Program-made: the position numbers and the translations under genes | Notes under the pieces: generated by a model | The model's database searches: none | What the model saw: only the letters and a program-made list of their open reading frames with translations | What the model was told of the DNA's origin: nothing | Part shown: positions 17,651-27,031 of the stretch, piece by piece | How the letters are laid out: every line of letters starts with the position of its first letter | Position numbering within the stretch: position 1 is the first letter of the stretch | Source: CAYWNA01 sp964459305 | Lineage (GTDB): Bacteria; Planctomycetota; Planctomycetia; Pirellulales; Pirellulaceae | Length of the DNA: 60,714 nt | Assembly: GCA_964459305.1 (NCBI GenBank) | Contig: CAYWNA010000055.1 | Coordinates: forward strand, 1 to 60,714 | Direction: 5' to 3'

Positions 17651-17959
17651 GCGAAAACCCGGCTTCTCGCTCGGCTGCGGCTTCAAGTAGATGCGAAGTC
17701 CAAAGCAACAGACGCCAAGGGGCGATACAACAGCATACGTCCCCATCAAAGGCGCAACGGTGGCGTGCGATTTGTAGCGTTTCTGTAGCGCTCTGCCTTG
17801 CCAAGTTAGGCCAACCAGCTACTATTGGTGCGTCAATGGTGATGCCGAAAGGCATTGCATAGTAATGGTTTGCTGCAATCGGGAACCAGCAGCAGGCAGG
17901 TATTCAGAGAAGCCTGGCTTCTCCGTACTGGAACCGCGGGCAGTTGCGTTTCTTGGGCC

Positions 17960-18020
17960 TCCCAGGAAGTTTCCGTTTGTAGCGTTTCGTAGCGGAGAGC
18001 TTCTCTGAGGAGGATAGCCC
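17960..18020 (+). repeat. Short dispersed repeat, family I, copy 2
   Basis: CCCAGGAAG, TTTGTAGCG and CTTCTCTGAGGAGGATAG occur in the same order as in the copy at 15299-15370. It lies 70 bp upstream of the DNA methylase start. Confidence 0.65.
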
Positions 18021-18086
18021 AAGACACGACCGTTCGACGAAAAACTGACGGTCGGTCGCCTCCGATTTCGCAAGGATGAAAGTCCG

Positions 18087-20234
18087 ATGCCAGTGACGAA
18101 GGAAACGAGGCCATTGGAGGCGGCGCCAGTTCTATCCGCATTCCCCGACGGGATGCCCGAGCGGTTGGTCGACGGGGGCTTGCTGCATTATGAAGCGTCG
18201 GTCGCCGGGTTCAGCGAACGCTACCGACGTGGAGAAACGCCTCAAACGGTGCATGTCTGGTGGGCACGCCGGCCGCATCGTGCCATGAGGGCACTGGTAT
18301 TTGCGTCTCTGTGTCACGACAACTCTGATGCCGCACTTGATCAATTGCGAGAATTGGCAGCGAGTTCCGTCCCTCAGCCATCGCCGCTTCGATCGGCAAG
18401 AGAATTCATCAAACGAAAAGACGCTTCGCCGCGACTGCTCGACATGTTCGGCGGCGGTGGAACGATTGCCTATGAAGCATCGGTCCTCGGGGCTGAAACC
18501 CACACCATCGATAGCAATGAACTGGCGGTTTTCATTCAGAAGTGCTTGCTTGAGTACTCAAAGCACGGAGACGTAACCGGGCTTTCGTCGTTGGTCGCGT
18601 CATCGGGAAAGCGCATTCTGGACTCGTTGGCAGAAGAGACCAGGGTATTGTTCCCGCTGCGAGAGCGAGTTTTCGGCTACTTGTGGACCTATTCGATGGC
18701 CTGTCCCGATTGCGGCTATCGGTATTTTCTCTCGAAACGCCCGTGGGTCTCGAAGAAACGTGGCAAGAGACTAGCCTTCGTCGTTCACGACGGCGACCAA
18801 CGACAAACCGTTTCATTGCGGCATGTCGGACAGGATTTCACGAAGCGAACCGCTTGGGCGGGAAGAGACGGAACCGTCGTATGCCCGAGGTGCGAGTCGA
18901 AATGCAAGAGTGTGTCTATCACGAACGCAAGCGACGAGGTGGTCGCGATCATTTCACACCGTGAGCCGAACGGAAAGGCCTACTCCGAGGCACTTGACGA
19001 GGCTTTGCCGACCAATGACACGACCGAGCAATTCGAACGGCGGATGCTGGAGAGTCTTGGGGCAGAACTGCCATGCTCGCGGTTGCCCCAGTGGTCCGGG
19101 ATTGTGAACCCGGCCCTTTATGGCATGCAAACACATTCGGACTTTCTCGGGCATCGCCAGCGCGCGGTCTTGCTCGCTCTTGTCAAATGCCTGCGCGACG
19201 AGTACGACCTGCTGCGTCACGAGCATGGCGAGAAAACGGCGAAAACGGCGATTTGTCTTTTGTCCGGTATGGTCGACCAACTCGTGGACTGGAACTGCCG
19301 CCTGTCGATGTGGATTTCACAGAACGAGCAGGTAGGACGAGCTTTTTCAGGACCCGGCGTCGCGATGCTGTGGGACTACGCTGAAACGGACCCGGTGCTG
19401 AACGGCCCGGCAAACCTCTGGAAGAAGCTCGATCGGATCGTCGCCGGCACGCGGTCCCTGCAAGCGCTGGACGCCGAAGTCGACGTCAAAAAGGGATACG
19501 CACAGCAGTTGCCTTTTGAAAGCGAGTACTTTGACGCCATCGTGACCGACCCACCGTACTATGACAACGTCTACTACAACGTTTTGGCCGACTTCTTCTT
19601 CAGCTGGAAAAGGCTCTTGTTCCAAACGATCGAACCGCGACTTTTCGCGCCGCTAGAAACAGATTCCCAACGTGAACTGGTCGCGTCGACCTTTCGAAGC
19701 GGAGACGCGGCAAAGGCTCACGAAGACTACTGCCAAGAGCTTCACAAGGCGATCGGTGAGGCAGAACGAGTTCTGAAGAAGGACGGGGTCTTCTGCCTCG
19801 TCTACAGCCACAGTTCGCTGCGCGGATGGGAAGCCATTGTACGTGCCTACCGGCCGACAGGTCTGAGGATAACGAGCGTCCAACCGCTGAGCATCGAACG
19901 AAAGGCCCGGCCGCGTGCAATGAAGTCGGACGCTGTGAACACCTGTGTGGTGTTCGTTGCGCATCGCGTCGATACAGACAAACGTCCTGCGTCGCTATCA
20001 TCCTTATGTGCGTCGCTCGGAGATGCGATCTGTCCCCTAATCACGAACCTCGCCAGCGCGGGATGGAACGACGCCGATATCGGCGTCGCCGCGTTTGCAC
20101 AAGGCGTGGCCCTGCTGTCGAACGTCACAGCGGCAACCGGATGCGCCGGTGACTTAGATGTCCTGCAAACGTTCGAAGGCGTCATCCGTGCGCACTTGCC
20201 AAACTTCCGGATCGTGAATCGCAAGTCTCTTTAA
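18087..20234 (+). CDS. DUF1156-type adenine-specific DNA methylase (COG1743-like)
   Basis: The 715-residue protein carries an N-terminal DUF1156-like segment (LLHYEASVAGFSERYRRGE then VHVWWARRPHRAMRALVF). This is followed by the SAM-binding motif LLDMFGGGGTIAYEASVLGA, a zinc ribbon (CPDCGYRYF and later VVCPRCESKCKS), and the catalytic motif VTDPPYYDNVYYN at about residue 490. That is the arrangement of COG1743 N6-adenine methylases. Homologues often sit with a DUF499 ATPase and other defence genes; none is adjacent here, so it appears solitary. The ATG at 18087 follows AAGGATGAAAG. It lies at the edge of the toxin-antitoxin and immunity remnant cluster. Confidence 0.8.
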   Translation: MPVTKETRPLEAAPVLSAFPDGMPERLVDGGLLHYEASVAGFSERYRRGETPQTVHVWWARRPHRAMRALVFASLCHDNSDAALDQLRELAASSVPQPSPLRSAREFIKRKDASPRLLDMFGGGGTIAYEASVLGAETHTIDSNELAVFIQKCLLEYSKHGDVTGLSSLVASSGKRILDSLAEETRVLFPLRERVFGYLWTYSMACPDCGYRYFLSKRPWVSKKRGKRLAFVVHDGDQRQTVSLRHVGQDFTKRTAWAGRDGTVVCPRCESKCKSVSITNASDEVVAIISHREPNGKAYSEALDEALPTNDTTEQFERRMLESLGAELPCSRLPQWSGIVNPALYGMQTHSDFLGHRQRAVLLALVKCLRDEYDLLRHEHGEKTAKTAICLLSGMVDQLVDWNCRLSMWISQNEQVGRAFSGPGVAMLWDYAETDPVLNGPANLWKKLDRIVAGTRSLQALDAEVDVKKGYAQQLPFESEYFDAIVTDPPYYDNVYYNVLADFFFSWKRLLFQTIEPRLFAPLETDSQRELVASTFRSGDAAKAHEDYCQELHKAIGEAERVLKKDGVFCLVYSHSSLRGWEAIVRAYRPTGLRITSVQPLSIERKARPRAMKSDAVNTCVVFVAHRVDTDKRPASLSSLCASLGDAICPLITNLASAGWNDADIGVAAFAQGVALLSNVTAATGCAGDLDVLQTFEGVIRAHLPNFRIVNRKSL

Positions 20235-20260
20235 CGCCGACGCGCAGACCACTCGATGGA

Positions 20261-20393
20261 CTCGTTTAACCGCAGGGCCAGCGGCCCGCGCGGCGACAGG
20301 AACGTCGTGCCGCGTCCTTTCTCGACACTGTGATTTACGGAGAACGCCGCAGTTGCGCCCACGCGCGGGCCGCTGGCCCTGCGGTTAAACGAG
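20261..20393. repeat. Dispersed palindrome, family A, copy 1
   Basis: The left arm 20261-20292 begins CTCGTTTAACCGCAGGGCCA. The right arm 20361-20393 is its perfect reverse complement over about 32 nt, with a 68-bp centre. It lies between convergent genes. A second copy is at 36729-36860. Confidence 0.9.
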
Positions 20394-20457
20394 CCGATAG
20401 GTCTGCTGCTTGTCATTCCCCGCTCGACCACAATCGCAATGTCGCCAGCAACACGCT

Positions 20458-21837
20458 TCACCGATCTTCGGCTACAGCGGCTTTGACCAGTGCCTTTTGT
20501 CGGTGCACCTCTCGGACGATGCGATCTTCAACACCTATTGCCCATGGACTGGGCCGCCCGTAATAGATCATCGCTGTGGCGCCTTCGTAACCTCCTTCGC
20601 GGAGTACGCGTTCGGACGGAATGTAGGCCATCCCGTCGTTGGCATAGGCTGCCACCCATGTCTTCTTATCGCCGAGTTCCGCTTTCAACCGCAACGCATA
20701 ATCAACGACCACTTCGCCGCCGAGAAAGACAAATGTCGGCCCGTCACCAAGCTGCCAGGTTTGAACCGGGTAGGGATAGGTCGGTTCAATCCGTCCATCG
20801 CGGTCCAGGATACCGAGAAGCTGTTTCGCACGAGCCGCCAAGTATCGGTTGGTCGACTTGGACTCGGTTTCCAGTTCGTTGCGCGATGGAACGTGGGCCC
20901 ATGCCAGATCGATCTCGGCGTAGGTACAGGCCAAAATGCCTTCAATGTTCTGGGCCTGGTCGGTATGGACGTCGCTTACGGCTTGGCCAATCTGCCGGCC
21001 GTATTGTTGGGCGAATTCGACCTTGCGGCGGGGCATTGGGTTCTGGTCGCCCCCGCAGCCGGCCCAGACGACGGCTGTCGCCGTGGGGTACCGCTTTTCT
21101 AGCTCGATCTGAGCGAACCCGGGCCAATCGCCCGACCATTCGTAGGACGAAAGCACTGTGGCGTGACAAGCGTAACCACAGACGATCGCTTTGGGCTGCC
21201 CGTTCGCGTCCTGGACAAACAGCGCCGGCACGTCATGATCCTGCGGTCCTTTCAGCTTGCCCGCTGCTCGGAGCTCGGGAACCTCTGCGGCACGGTTGTT
21301 CCGCCGGTTGACAGCGAATGTCGCTCGGCCGACACCCCAGCTCAGGCGGCACGGCGAGAGCTTCTCGATTGCCTGCTCGGCCGCGGCGACCAGCTTCCGT
21401 TCGAGTGTCTTATCGAATTCCTCTTTCAGCCGTTGGTGGGTCGCATCGAACAAGAAGTAAGCTCGGTGGCCTACGACAGGACCGGAGTGCGTGTGTGTCG
21501 CACACAGGGCGATCGACTCGCGCGGCAATTGGTGCTTGGTGGCTAATTGCCCGCACACGCGGTTCGAAAGATCGCGATAAGTATTGCTCACCTCCATGGT
21601 GATCAGCAGTGAACGCGTGCCTCTGGAATCCTCCAACGCAAGGGCTCTGGCCCACAATTCGGTCATCGTGCCGGTGGCTGGTTTGTTCCGGCTGGCATAG
21701 CCCATCATCCACATGGGCTTCTCCGGGGTAATCTTGACCTTCGCTACCCCCGCCTTCCAATCGCTGGCAGCGACTTGCTGGAGAGTGGAGAACAAGGCGA
21801 TCACACTGATCGTCAAAATAGAAACTCTCATCAACAT
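20458..21837 (-). CDS. Secreted neutral/alkaline ceramidase N-terminal-domain protein
   Basis: The 459-residue protein has a signal peptide (VSILTISVIALFSTLQQVAA) and a mature start WKAGVAKVKITPEKPMWMMG, the opening of the neutral ceramidase family fold. The metal-site motif CATHTHSGP is present at about residue 117, and a VICGYACHATVLSS segment with a second conserved His lies at about 225. FVFLGGEVVVDYALRLKAEL, common in bacterial homologues, is also seen. Planctomycetes encode many such proteins; most lack proof of ceramide cleavage. It lies upstream of no partner and is convergent with the DNA methylase. Confidence 0.85.
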   Translation of the reverse strand: MLMRVSILTISVIALFSTLQQVAASDWKAGVAKVKITPEKPMWMMGYASRNKPATGTMTELWARALALEDSRGTRSLLITMEVSNTYRDLSNRVCGQLATKHQLPRESIALCATHTHSGPVVGHRAYFLFDATHQRLKEEFDKTLERKLVAAAEQAIEKLSPCRLSWGVGRATFAVNRRNNRAAEVPELRAAGKLKGPQDHDVPALFVQDANGQPKAIVCGYACHATVLSSYEWSGDWPGFAQIELEKRYPTATAVVWAGCGGDQNPMPRRKVEFAQQYGRQIGQAVSDVHTDQAQNIEGILACTYAEIDLAWAHVPSRNELETESKSTNRYLAARAKQLLGILDRDGRIEPTYPYPVQTWQLGDGPTFVFLGGEVVVDYALRLKAELGDKKTWVAAYANDGMAYIPSERVLREGGYEGATAMIYYGRPSPWAIGVEDRIVREVHRQKALVKAAVAEDR

Positions 21838-21909
21838 GGTCTGATTTCTCTCTGTGTGGGGACGCGAAAAACTATCACTGTGCCAATTACATCATGATTT
21901 GTCGGCCCA

Positions 21910-23484
21910 TCATTTTTCGGAATTGCCGCTCGTTCGTGGCACGTCGGTTCGGAATAGTGAGGCGGGGAATCCTTCTTTGTTGATCAGGTTTGGAATCGCC
22001 GTGTCGTTAAAGGCAAATCGAACTGCAATCGGCTTAGGCACACGATCGCTTTGGACGAGAACGGTGCCGGCATCGATTCGAGCAGTGGCAGGATGGAAGA
22101 CCACGTCGGGGCCGGCGATAGTGAAATGCGAAGGAGGCCGATCGTCGCTGGTCGCAAGACCACCACCGGTGTTCTTGAAATGGACCCGAATCTTGTTGCC
22201 TTCGACTGTCATCGACTTGTACACCGGTCCCGAAAACGGAATGTCGCGACCGTAGACGGTGGCCAGCGCCCAGAGAACCATGCGACGGCCAACTGCTTGC
22301 TTGTTTGTGAAATGCAGTTCTTCGAGGTCTCCGATATCCATGGTGGGAGCGACTCCCGTATTTGGCACTGCGTCGAGCACGCGCAATTGCGCCTCGCGCA
22401 GCAGGGCATAAGCATCTGGTCCCGATTTCGACCACTTGTCGCATGGATACGGAGCCGGTTGGACCATGCCGAAGGGAATCGGTCCTTGGTCCCAGCGCGA
22501 CCGCCAGTCGCGGATCATGGTCGCGAGCAGCACCCGGGCGTACGGCGCCCAGACGAGGTTTCCCAGACCCTGGTAGGAAATCACGCCACGAATTCCGTAC
22601 GGGATCAGCGGCGCAACCATCCCGTTGTAGAGACAGGCTGGCCGATGTCGCGAAAGGCGAGGATTGTCGAGGGGACGGGGCTTAGCTGGAGGCTTCTTGC
22701 GGTTGGCCTTTGCTTTGGCGGCCGTCTCTTGCCAAGTCTTGAGTTGCCTATTGTATTCCGCCTGGGCTTCTCCGGAATCGAACTGGGTGAAGCTGGCCGC
22801 CCACCAGTCGCGTATTGGCTTCAGTTCGGGCTCCGTTTCGAATGCCTCGATGCTCGTCCAGGATTCGATTCGGGAGCCTCCCCAGAAACTTTGAAGAACT
22901 CCGATCGGTACGCCCAATTCTTTGCGAAGTCGCCGGCCAAAGAAATAGCCGATTCCTGACACACTTCCCACGGTACTCGGACTGCACTGGACCCAATCTC
23001 CCACGCAATCACCTTGCGGCTCGTCGGCCGCCTTTCGCCCGACGGTAAAGAAGCGAATATCCGGATAGTCGGCCGTTGCGATCTCTTGCCGGGCGTTATC
23101 ACATCGGCTGACCGGCCAGAAGATGTTCGACGGACCGGTGCAAAACCAGACTTCGCCGACCAGTACTCCCGATACCGTGATCAGCGAACCGGACGAACCC
23201 TTGACGCGCATCGTCAATGGATCGTTGCTGGCGTTGAGCTTCGGAAGCGTGGATTGCCACCGACCATCGGTGCCCGCCGCCGCCTTTGCGGACTGACCGG
23301 CGAGGGTAACGGTAACCGTCTCACCTGGTTCAGCCCAACCCCAAATCGGCAGCGGTTGGTCGCGCTGCAACACCATATTGTCACCCACGACAGACGGCAG
23401 TCTCACCTCGGCCATGACCGCAGAGAAACTGCCCACCATGGCCAGAACGAACACGACGAGCAGAACGGGATTGCCTCGACGCAC
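21910..23484 (-). CDS. Sialate O-acetylesterase-like (SASA) protein with altered motifs
   Basis: The 524-residue protein starts at GTG 23484, chosen because GGAGGTG lies 7-8 nt upstream. A signal peptide follows (NPVLLVVFVLAMVGSFSAVM). The region MVLQRDQPLPIWGWAEPGE is the beta-domain typical of bacterial SASA proteins. The SGNH nucleophile block is GEVWFCTGPSNIFWP where relatives usually have CSGQSNM. The second block is YQGLGNL where YQGESN is usual, while DIGDLEELHF retains the late His. The Ser is kept but the surroundings differ, so activity may be altered. It is the last gene of a minus-strand pair with the MBL hydrolase. Confidence 0.8.
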   Translation of the reverse strand: MRRGNPVLLVVFVLAMVGSFSAVMAEVRLPSVVGDNMVLQRDQPLPIWGWAEPGETVTVTLAGQSAKAAAGTDGRWQSTLPKLNASNDPLTMRVKGSSGSLITVSGVLVGEVWFCTGPSNIFWPVSRCDNARQEIATADYPDIRFFTVGRKAADEPQGDCVGDWVQCSPSTVGSVSGIGYFFGRRLRKELGVPIGVLQSFWGGSRIESWTSIEAFETEPELKPIRDWWAASFTQFDSGEAQAEYNRQLKTWQETAAKAKANRKKPPAKPRPLDNPRLSRHRPACLYNGMVAPLIPYGIRGVISYQGLGNLVWAPYARVLLATMIRDWRSRWDQGPIPFGMVQPAPYPCDKWSKSGPDAYALLREAQLRVLDAVPNTGVAPTMDIGDLEELHFTNKQAVGRRMVLWALATVYGRDIPFSGPVYKSMTVEGNKIRVHFKNTGGGLATSDDRPPSHFTIAGPDVVFHPATARIDAGTVLVQSDRVPKPIAVRFAFNDTAIPNLINKEGFPASLFRTDVPRTSGNSEK

Positions 23485-23554
23485 TGGTTTCACCTCCAAA
23501 CAAATGAGAGAAATGGGCTGCAGTAGTGACGGCACGTTCGTTGTTGATCGTGCC

Positions 23555-24619
23555 TCACTTAATCGGGTACATCGTCCGGGCCCCCTCTTCGCCGATTGTA
23601 GCCGCGAATTGCTTCGTGTCGGGATCGACGGACACGCGAATGAACTTGCCTTTGTCGGGGTCTTTCCCGTTAGCGATGAATTCGAGCGATGGATTGCCTT
23701 CGTCGCCGTTCTTGGCGTTGTAGTGAATCTGATAGATTGCCTTGAGTCCCGGAAGTTCGTTGAGCGCGCGGAATGTGTTTGGCTGGATTCCTTTCTTCGG
23801 GCCGTTCATGGCAATCGCGACGGTCGGATTCAGCGCCTTCAGCAGAATTGGGTTGTTGCTGGAGTCCAAGCCATGATGCGTGACCTGATATACGTCGACC
23901 TGCCCGACGATGTTCTTCGGCCATGCCAGATGGTGCTCGATATTCCACGTGATATCGCCGCCGGCGAAGAACTTGAACTTCCCGTAGGTGAGCACCAAAG
24001 CAATGCTCCTGCCATTGTCCGAGCCATCAGGCTTTCGTATTTCGTGGCCGGGCACTGGCACGTCCACATCTCCGCCGAATCCCTCCACCTGTTTTTCGGC
24101 CGCTACGCAGTGCAATCGCAGCGAGGGTAGCTGTCCCTTCGGATCGTTCTTCAGCGGAATGTCATCTCCGGCCTTCATGGCCTTGACCTTGCCGCCGGTT
24201 GCCTGCTGATAGAGCGGGTACAACTTCTTGAACGAGGCCGAGTTCCGTTCCCTTTCTGGCGAGAGATGCCCTTTGTCCATGAACTTCTTGACAGGGATCA
24301 GCTTTGTCAGTTGGAGAATGCCGCCATAGTGATCCGAGTGAAAATGTGTGGTGACGAGGTAATCGATGTGTTTCAATCCAGCATGCCTGGCGGCGGCGAA
24401 GATCCGTTCGGCATCGCGGTGCTGCGGTTCGAGCGATCCGGTATCGATCAACACGGACTCTCCCAACGGTGTGACAATCAACGTCGATCCACCGCCCATC
24501 ATGTCGAGGAAGTAGATGTCCAACGGCCGCGATGGCCGCAGATCGGATGACTGGCCAACAGCAGCCCATGACAACAGCACGAAGAGTGCCAGCAAGAAGT
24601 TGCAGATCGCATGTCGCAT
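23555..24619 (-). CDS. Secreted MBL-fold metallohydrolase
   Basis: The 354-residue protein starts at ATG 24619 behind a GGAGG site. It has a signal peptide (MRHAICNFLLALFVLLSWAA). The mature part contains LDIYFLDMMGGGSTLIVTPL and the metal motif VTTHFHSDHYGG, followed by FFAGGDITWNIEHHL and VYQVTHHGLDSSNNP. This is the ComEC-like/beta-CASP-free MBL pattern used by many exported hydrolases. The substrate cannot be read. It is transcribed divergently from the nucleoside hydrolase and about 70 bp upstream of the SASA gene, which may be co-transcribed. Confidence 0.85.
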   Translation of the reverse strand: MRHAICNFLLALFVLLSWAAVGQSSDLRPSRPLDIYFLDMMGGGSTLIVTPLGESVLIDTGSLEPQHRDAERIFAAARHAGLKHIDYLVTTHFHSDHYGGILQLTKLIPVKKFMDKGHLSPERERNSASFKKLYPLYQQATGGKVKAMKAGDDIPLKNDPKGQLPSLRLHCVAAEKQVEGFGGDVDVPVPGHEIRKPDGSDNGRSIALVLTYGKFKFFAGGDITWNIEHHLAWPKNIVGQVDVYQVTHHGLDSSNNPILLKALNPTVAIAMNGPKKGIQPNTFRALNELPGLKAIYQIHYNAKNGDEGNPSLEFIANGKDPDKGKFIRVSVDPDTKQFAATIGEEGARTMYPIK

Positions 24620-24786
24620 GGTTGCGTTCCTCCAAAAAGTCGGTCGTGATGCTATTTTCAATGATTGTAGTATACCTGTTCCCACGCCGCTGTTCACTCG
24701 TCTCGGGCAGAGTAGAATCTGGCGGGGGGCTTGATAGAGAGCTAACGCAAAATGGCCCTACGCCAAACATCTTGGAGGAGAACTCG

Positions 24787-25824
24787 ATGCCGAAGAACAA
24801 ACTCACTGCTGTCGCCGCTGTAACCGTCGGTCTTTTGTTTGCGCTTTCCAACGGTCGCGCTGCCGAACCGTGCCCCGTGCCACTCATTTTTGATACGGAC
24901 ATGGGGAACGATGTGGACGACGCGATGGCTCTGGCCATCATCCACGCGTTGGAAAGTCGCGGTGAATGCAAGCTGTTGGGTGTAACGCTGACCAAAGACA
25001 ATGTGTACGCAATTCGTTTTGTCGATTTACTGAACACGTTCTATGGCCGCCGCGACATACCCATTGGCGTTGTCGATGGTGGTGTGCTGCCGGGCGACGG
25101 TAAGTATCTCAAGCACGTTGCGACAGATGCCGATAACGGGCAATTGTTCTACCCCCACGACTCACAGGCCCGCGAGGCGGCCCTCGATTCCGTGAAGCTG
25201 CTTCGACAGATCCTCGCCACCCAACCCGACGAAAGCGTGGTGATCGCACAGGTGGGATTCTCGTCGAATCTGGCACGGCTGCTCGATTCGCCGGCGGATG
25301 ACATATCGCCACTGGACGGCAGAGCGTTGGTCAAGAGAAAGGTGCGGCTGCTGTCGGCCATGGCCGGCGCGTTTACGGAGCAACTGCTCATCCAAGGCAG
25401 AAAGGAATTTAATGTTGTGCGCGACATTCCGGCGGCGCAACGGGTATTTGGATCGTGGCCCGCGTCGGTGGTAATCAGCGGATGGGAAATCGGTGCCGCG
25501 ATCAAACACCCAGGCGTGAGCATGCGCGAGGATTACCGCTTCGTGAAAAAACATCCGTTGGTCGATGCCTATCACCACTACCGAGGTCTTGACAACGACC
25601 AGCCAACGTATGACCTGACCAGCGTGCTGTACGCCGTGCGCCCGGAACGCGGCTACTTCGACCTATCGGCCCCGGGGCGCATGGTGGTCGACGACAATGG
25701 CGTTACACGGTTCCATCAGGAAGATGGCGGCCCGCATCGGTACCTAACTGTCAACGCCGAACAAATCGCCCGCGTGCGCGAAGCGCAAGTACTGCTCTGC
25801 AGTCAACCGCCGACGGAAAACTAG
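24787..25824 (+). CDS. Secreted inosine-uridine nucleoside hydrolase-like protein
   Basis: The 346-residue protein begins at ATG 24787 with GGAGGAG upstream and a signal peptide (KLTAVAAVTVGLLFALSNGR, then AAE). PLIFDTDMGNDVDDAMALAI is the N-terminal calcium-binding DTDxGxDxDDA motif of the IunH family. VVIAQVGFSSNLARLLDSP and FNVVRDIPAAQRVF continue the fold. The late catalytic region YDLTSVLYAVRP carries the conserved Asp. It should hydrolyse a nucleoside or related N-glycoside outside the cytoplasm. It heads a plus-strand run of secreted hydrolases (nucleoside hydrolase, SGNH, sialidase-like, esterase) with 18-53 bp gaps. Confidence 0.85.
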   Translation: MPKNKLTAVAAVTVGLLFALSNGRAAEPCPVPLIFDTDMGNDVDDAMALAIIHALESRGECKLLGVTLTKDNVYAIRFVDLLNTFYGRRDIPIGVVDGGVLPGDGKYLKHVATDADNGQLFYPHDSQAREAALDSVKLLRQILATQPDESVVIAQVGFSSNLARLLDSPADDISPLDGRALVKRKVRLLSAMAGAFTEQLLIQGRKEFNVVRDIPAAQRVFGSWPASVVISGWEIGAAIKHPGVSMREDYRFVKKHPLVDAYHHYRGLDNDQPTYDLTSVLYAVRPERGYFDLSAPGRMVVDDNGVTRFHQEDGGPHRYLTVNAEQIARVREAQVLLCSQPPTEN

Positions 25825-25864
25825 GTGAGCCATCGAAAGAAGCAGAGCGGGAAAGGAAGTGTCA

Positions 25865-27013
25865 ATGCCATTGATAATAGAACGCGTTCCTCTGTTTGCA
25901 GTACTTGCCCTTGCCGTCTGTCCAGTAGCGGCGGCAGAAACACAGCCGCCAACGCAGCCGGGCCTGGTGGCCGTCGGCGATGCGTACTTCCCCGTTCCCG
26001 AAGGCGCCGTGCCGGTTGAGCTTGAAGGTGGCAACTTCGAGACGGATGGACAATGGCCCAAGGGCTGGGTACGTAACCGATGCGAGGTGATCACGGCCGC
26101 GGACGCGCCGGAAGGCAAATCCTACTGCCGCATGCCGGCCACGAATCGAAGTCTCTTTCGTCTACCGGCCGACACCAAAGGCCGCCCCGGCCAGCCACAT
26201 TTGCTATCCTTCTGGACAAAATGCACGGCGCGTGCGTGGGCGTCGATTTCATTCACTTCCCAGGAGAGAATGCGGACGTTCGGGGCCCACTATCCCGGTT
26301 TGCCTTCCACCGAGAATCAGTGGAAACGCGTGGGCTACTACTTTCGCATGCCGGCCATGGCCGAAACGATCGGTTACTCGGTCTACCTGCTGCATCTGGA
26401 TCTGCCGGATGAATTCATTGCATTCGACGACGTGCGTCTGAGGACGGCGACCGATGAGGAAATGTCGGCGGCTTACGAGGCCGAGCGAGCCAAGTATCCC
26501 GAGTACGATATCTCGCCTCGATCCGACGACGGCAAGAACCTAGCGCTTTCCGTGGCCAAATGGGAAGGCAAGGGGATTCCCGGAAAACCGTTTCTGATCT
26601 GGGCGGTCGGATCCAGTTGGACCAATTTCCAAGGCGACGGATATCCACTGATCCGCGCCGTCAAAAGGCGTTTTCCTCAATCGCCCCCAATCGTCTACAA
26701 GAAACATGCTGGTAGCGGCACACCGTGGGACTACGCCCGAGGTTGGGTGCGTCGGTTTGTCGTGCCCGATCAGCCGGATTTGGTCTTGACTAATTACGTC
26801 CAGCCCGGACGCGATAATCAGCGAGTGATTCAGGGCCCTGGTACAAGCGATGTGGCGCCGCACGCCGTGACACTGGGGGAGAACATCGTGCCGCAGAGTT
26901 GGACGATCACCATGACCAGCGACACCGGCGACTACAGACTGGAAGGCACCGTCACCGGTTTTAACACCGGAACTTCCTCGCTTACGCTTCGGGTTACGAA
27001 TAATCCAGGTTAA
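25865..27013 (+). pseudogene. SGNH/GDSL hydrolase, internally deleted and C-terminally replaced
   Basis: The start ATG 25865 follows AAAGGAAG. A signal peptide and a beta-sandwich domain lead to GKPFLIWAVGSSWTNFQGDG, the SGNH block I with its serine, and on to AGSGTPWDYARGWVRRFV and QPDLVLTNY. There the family sequence breaks: the next residues (DNQRVIQGPGTSDVAPHAVT) belong to the far C-terminal beta domain of relatives, so the rest of the SGNH core, including the late Asp-His dyad, is gone. The last residues (SSLTLRVTN) are encoded by an arm of dispersed palindrome B. The frame is open, so a product may be made, but not an active hydrolase. Confidence 0.65.
26975..26997 (+). repeat. Single arm of dispersed palindrome, family B
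   Basis: TCCTCGCTTACGCTTCGGGT followed by TAC equals the right arm of the complete palindrome at 32202-32264. It lies inside the 3' end of the SGNH hydrolase frame and supplies its last codons. Confidence 0.8.
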
Positions 27014-27031
27014 CCTGATCGGAAGGAGGGA

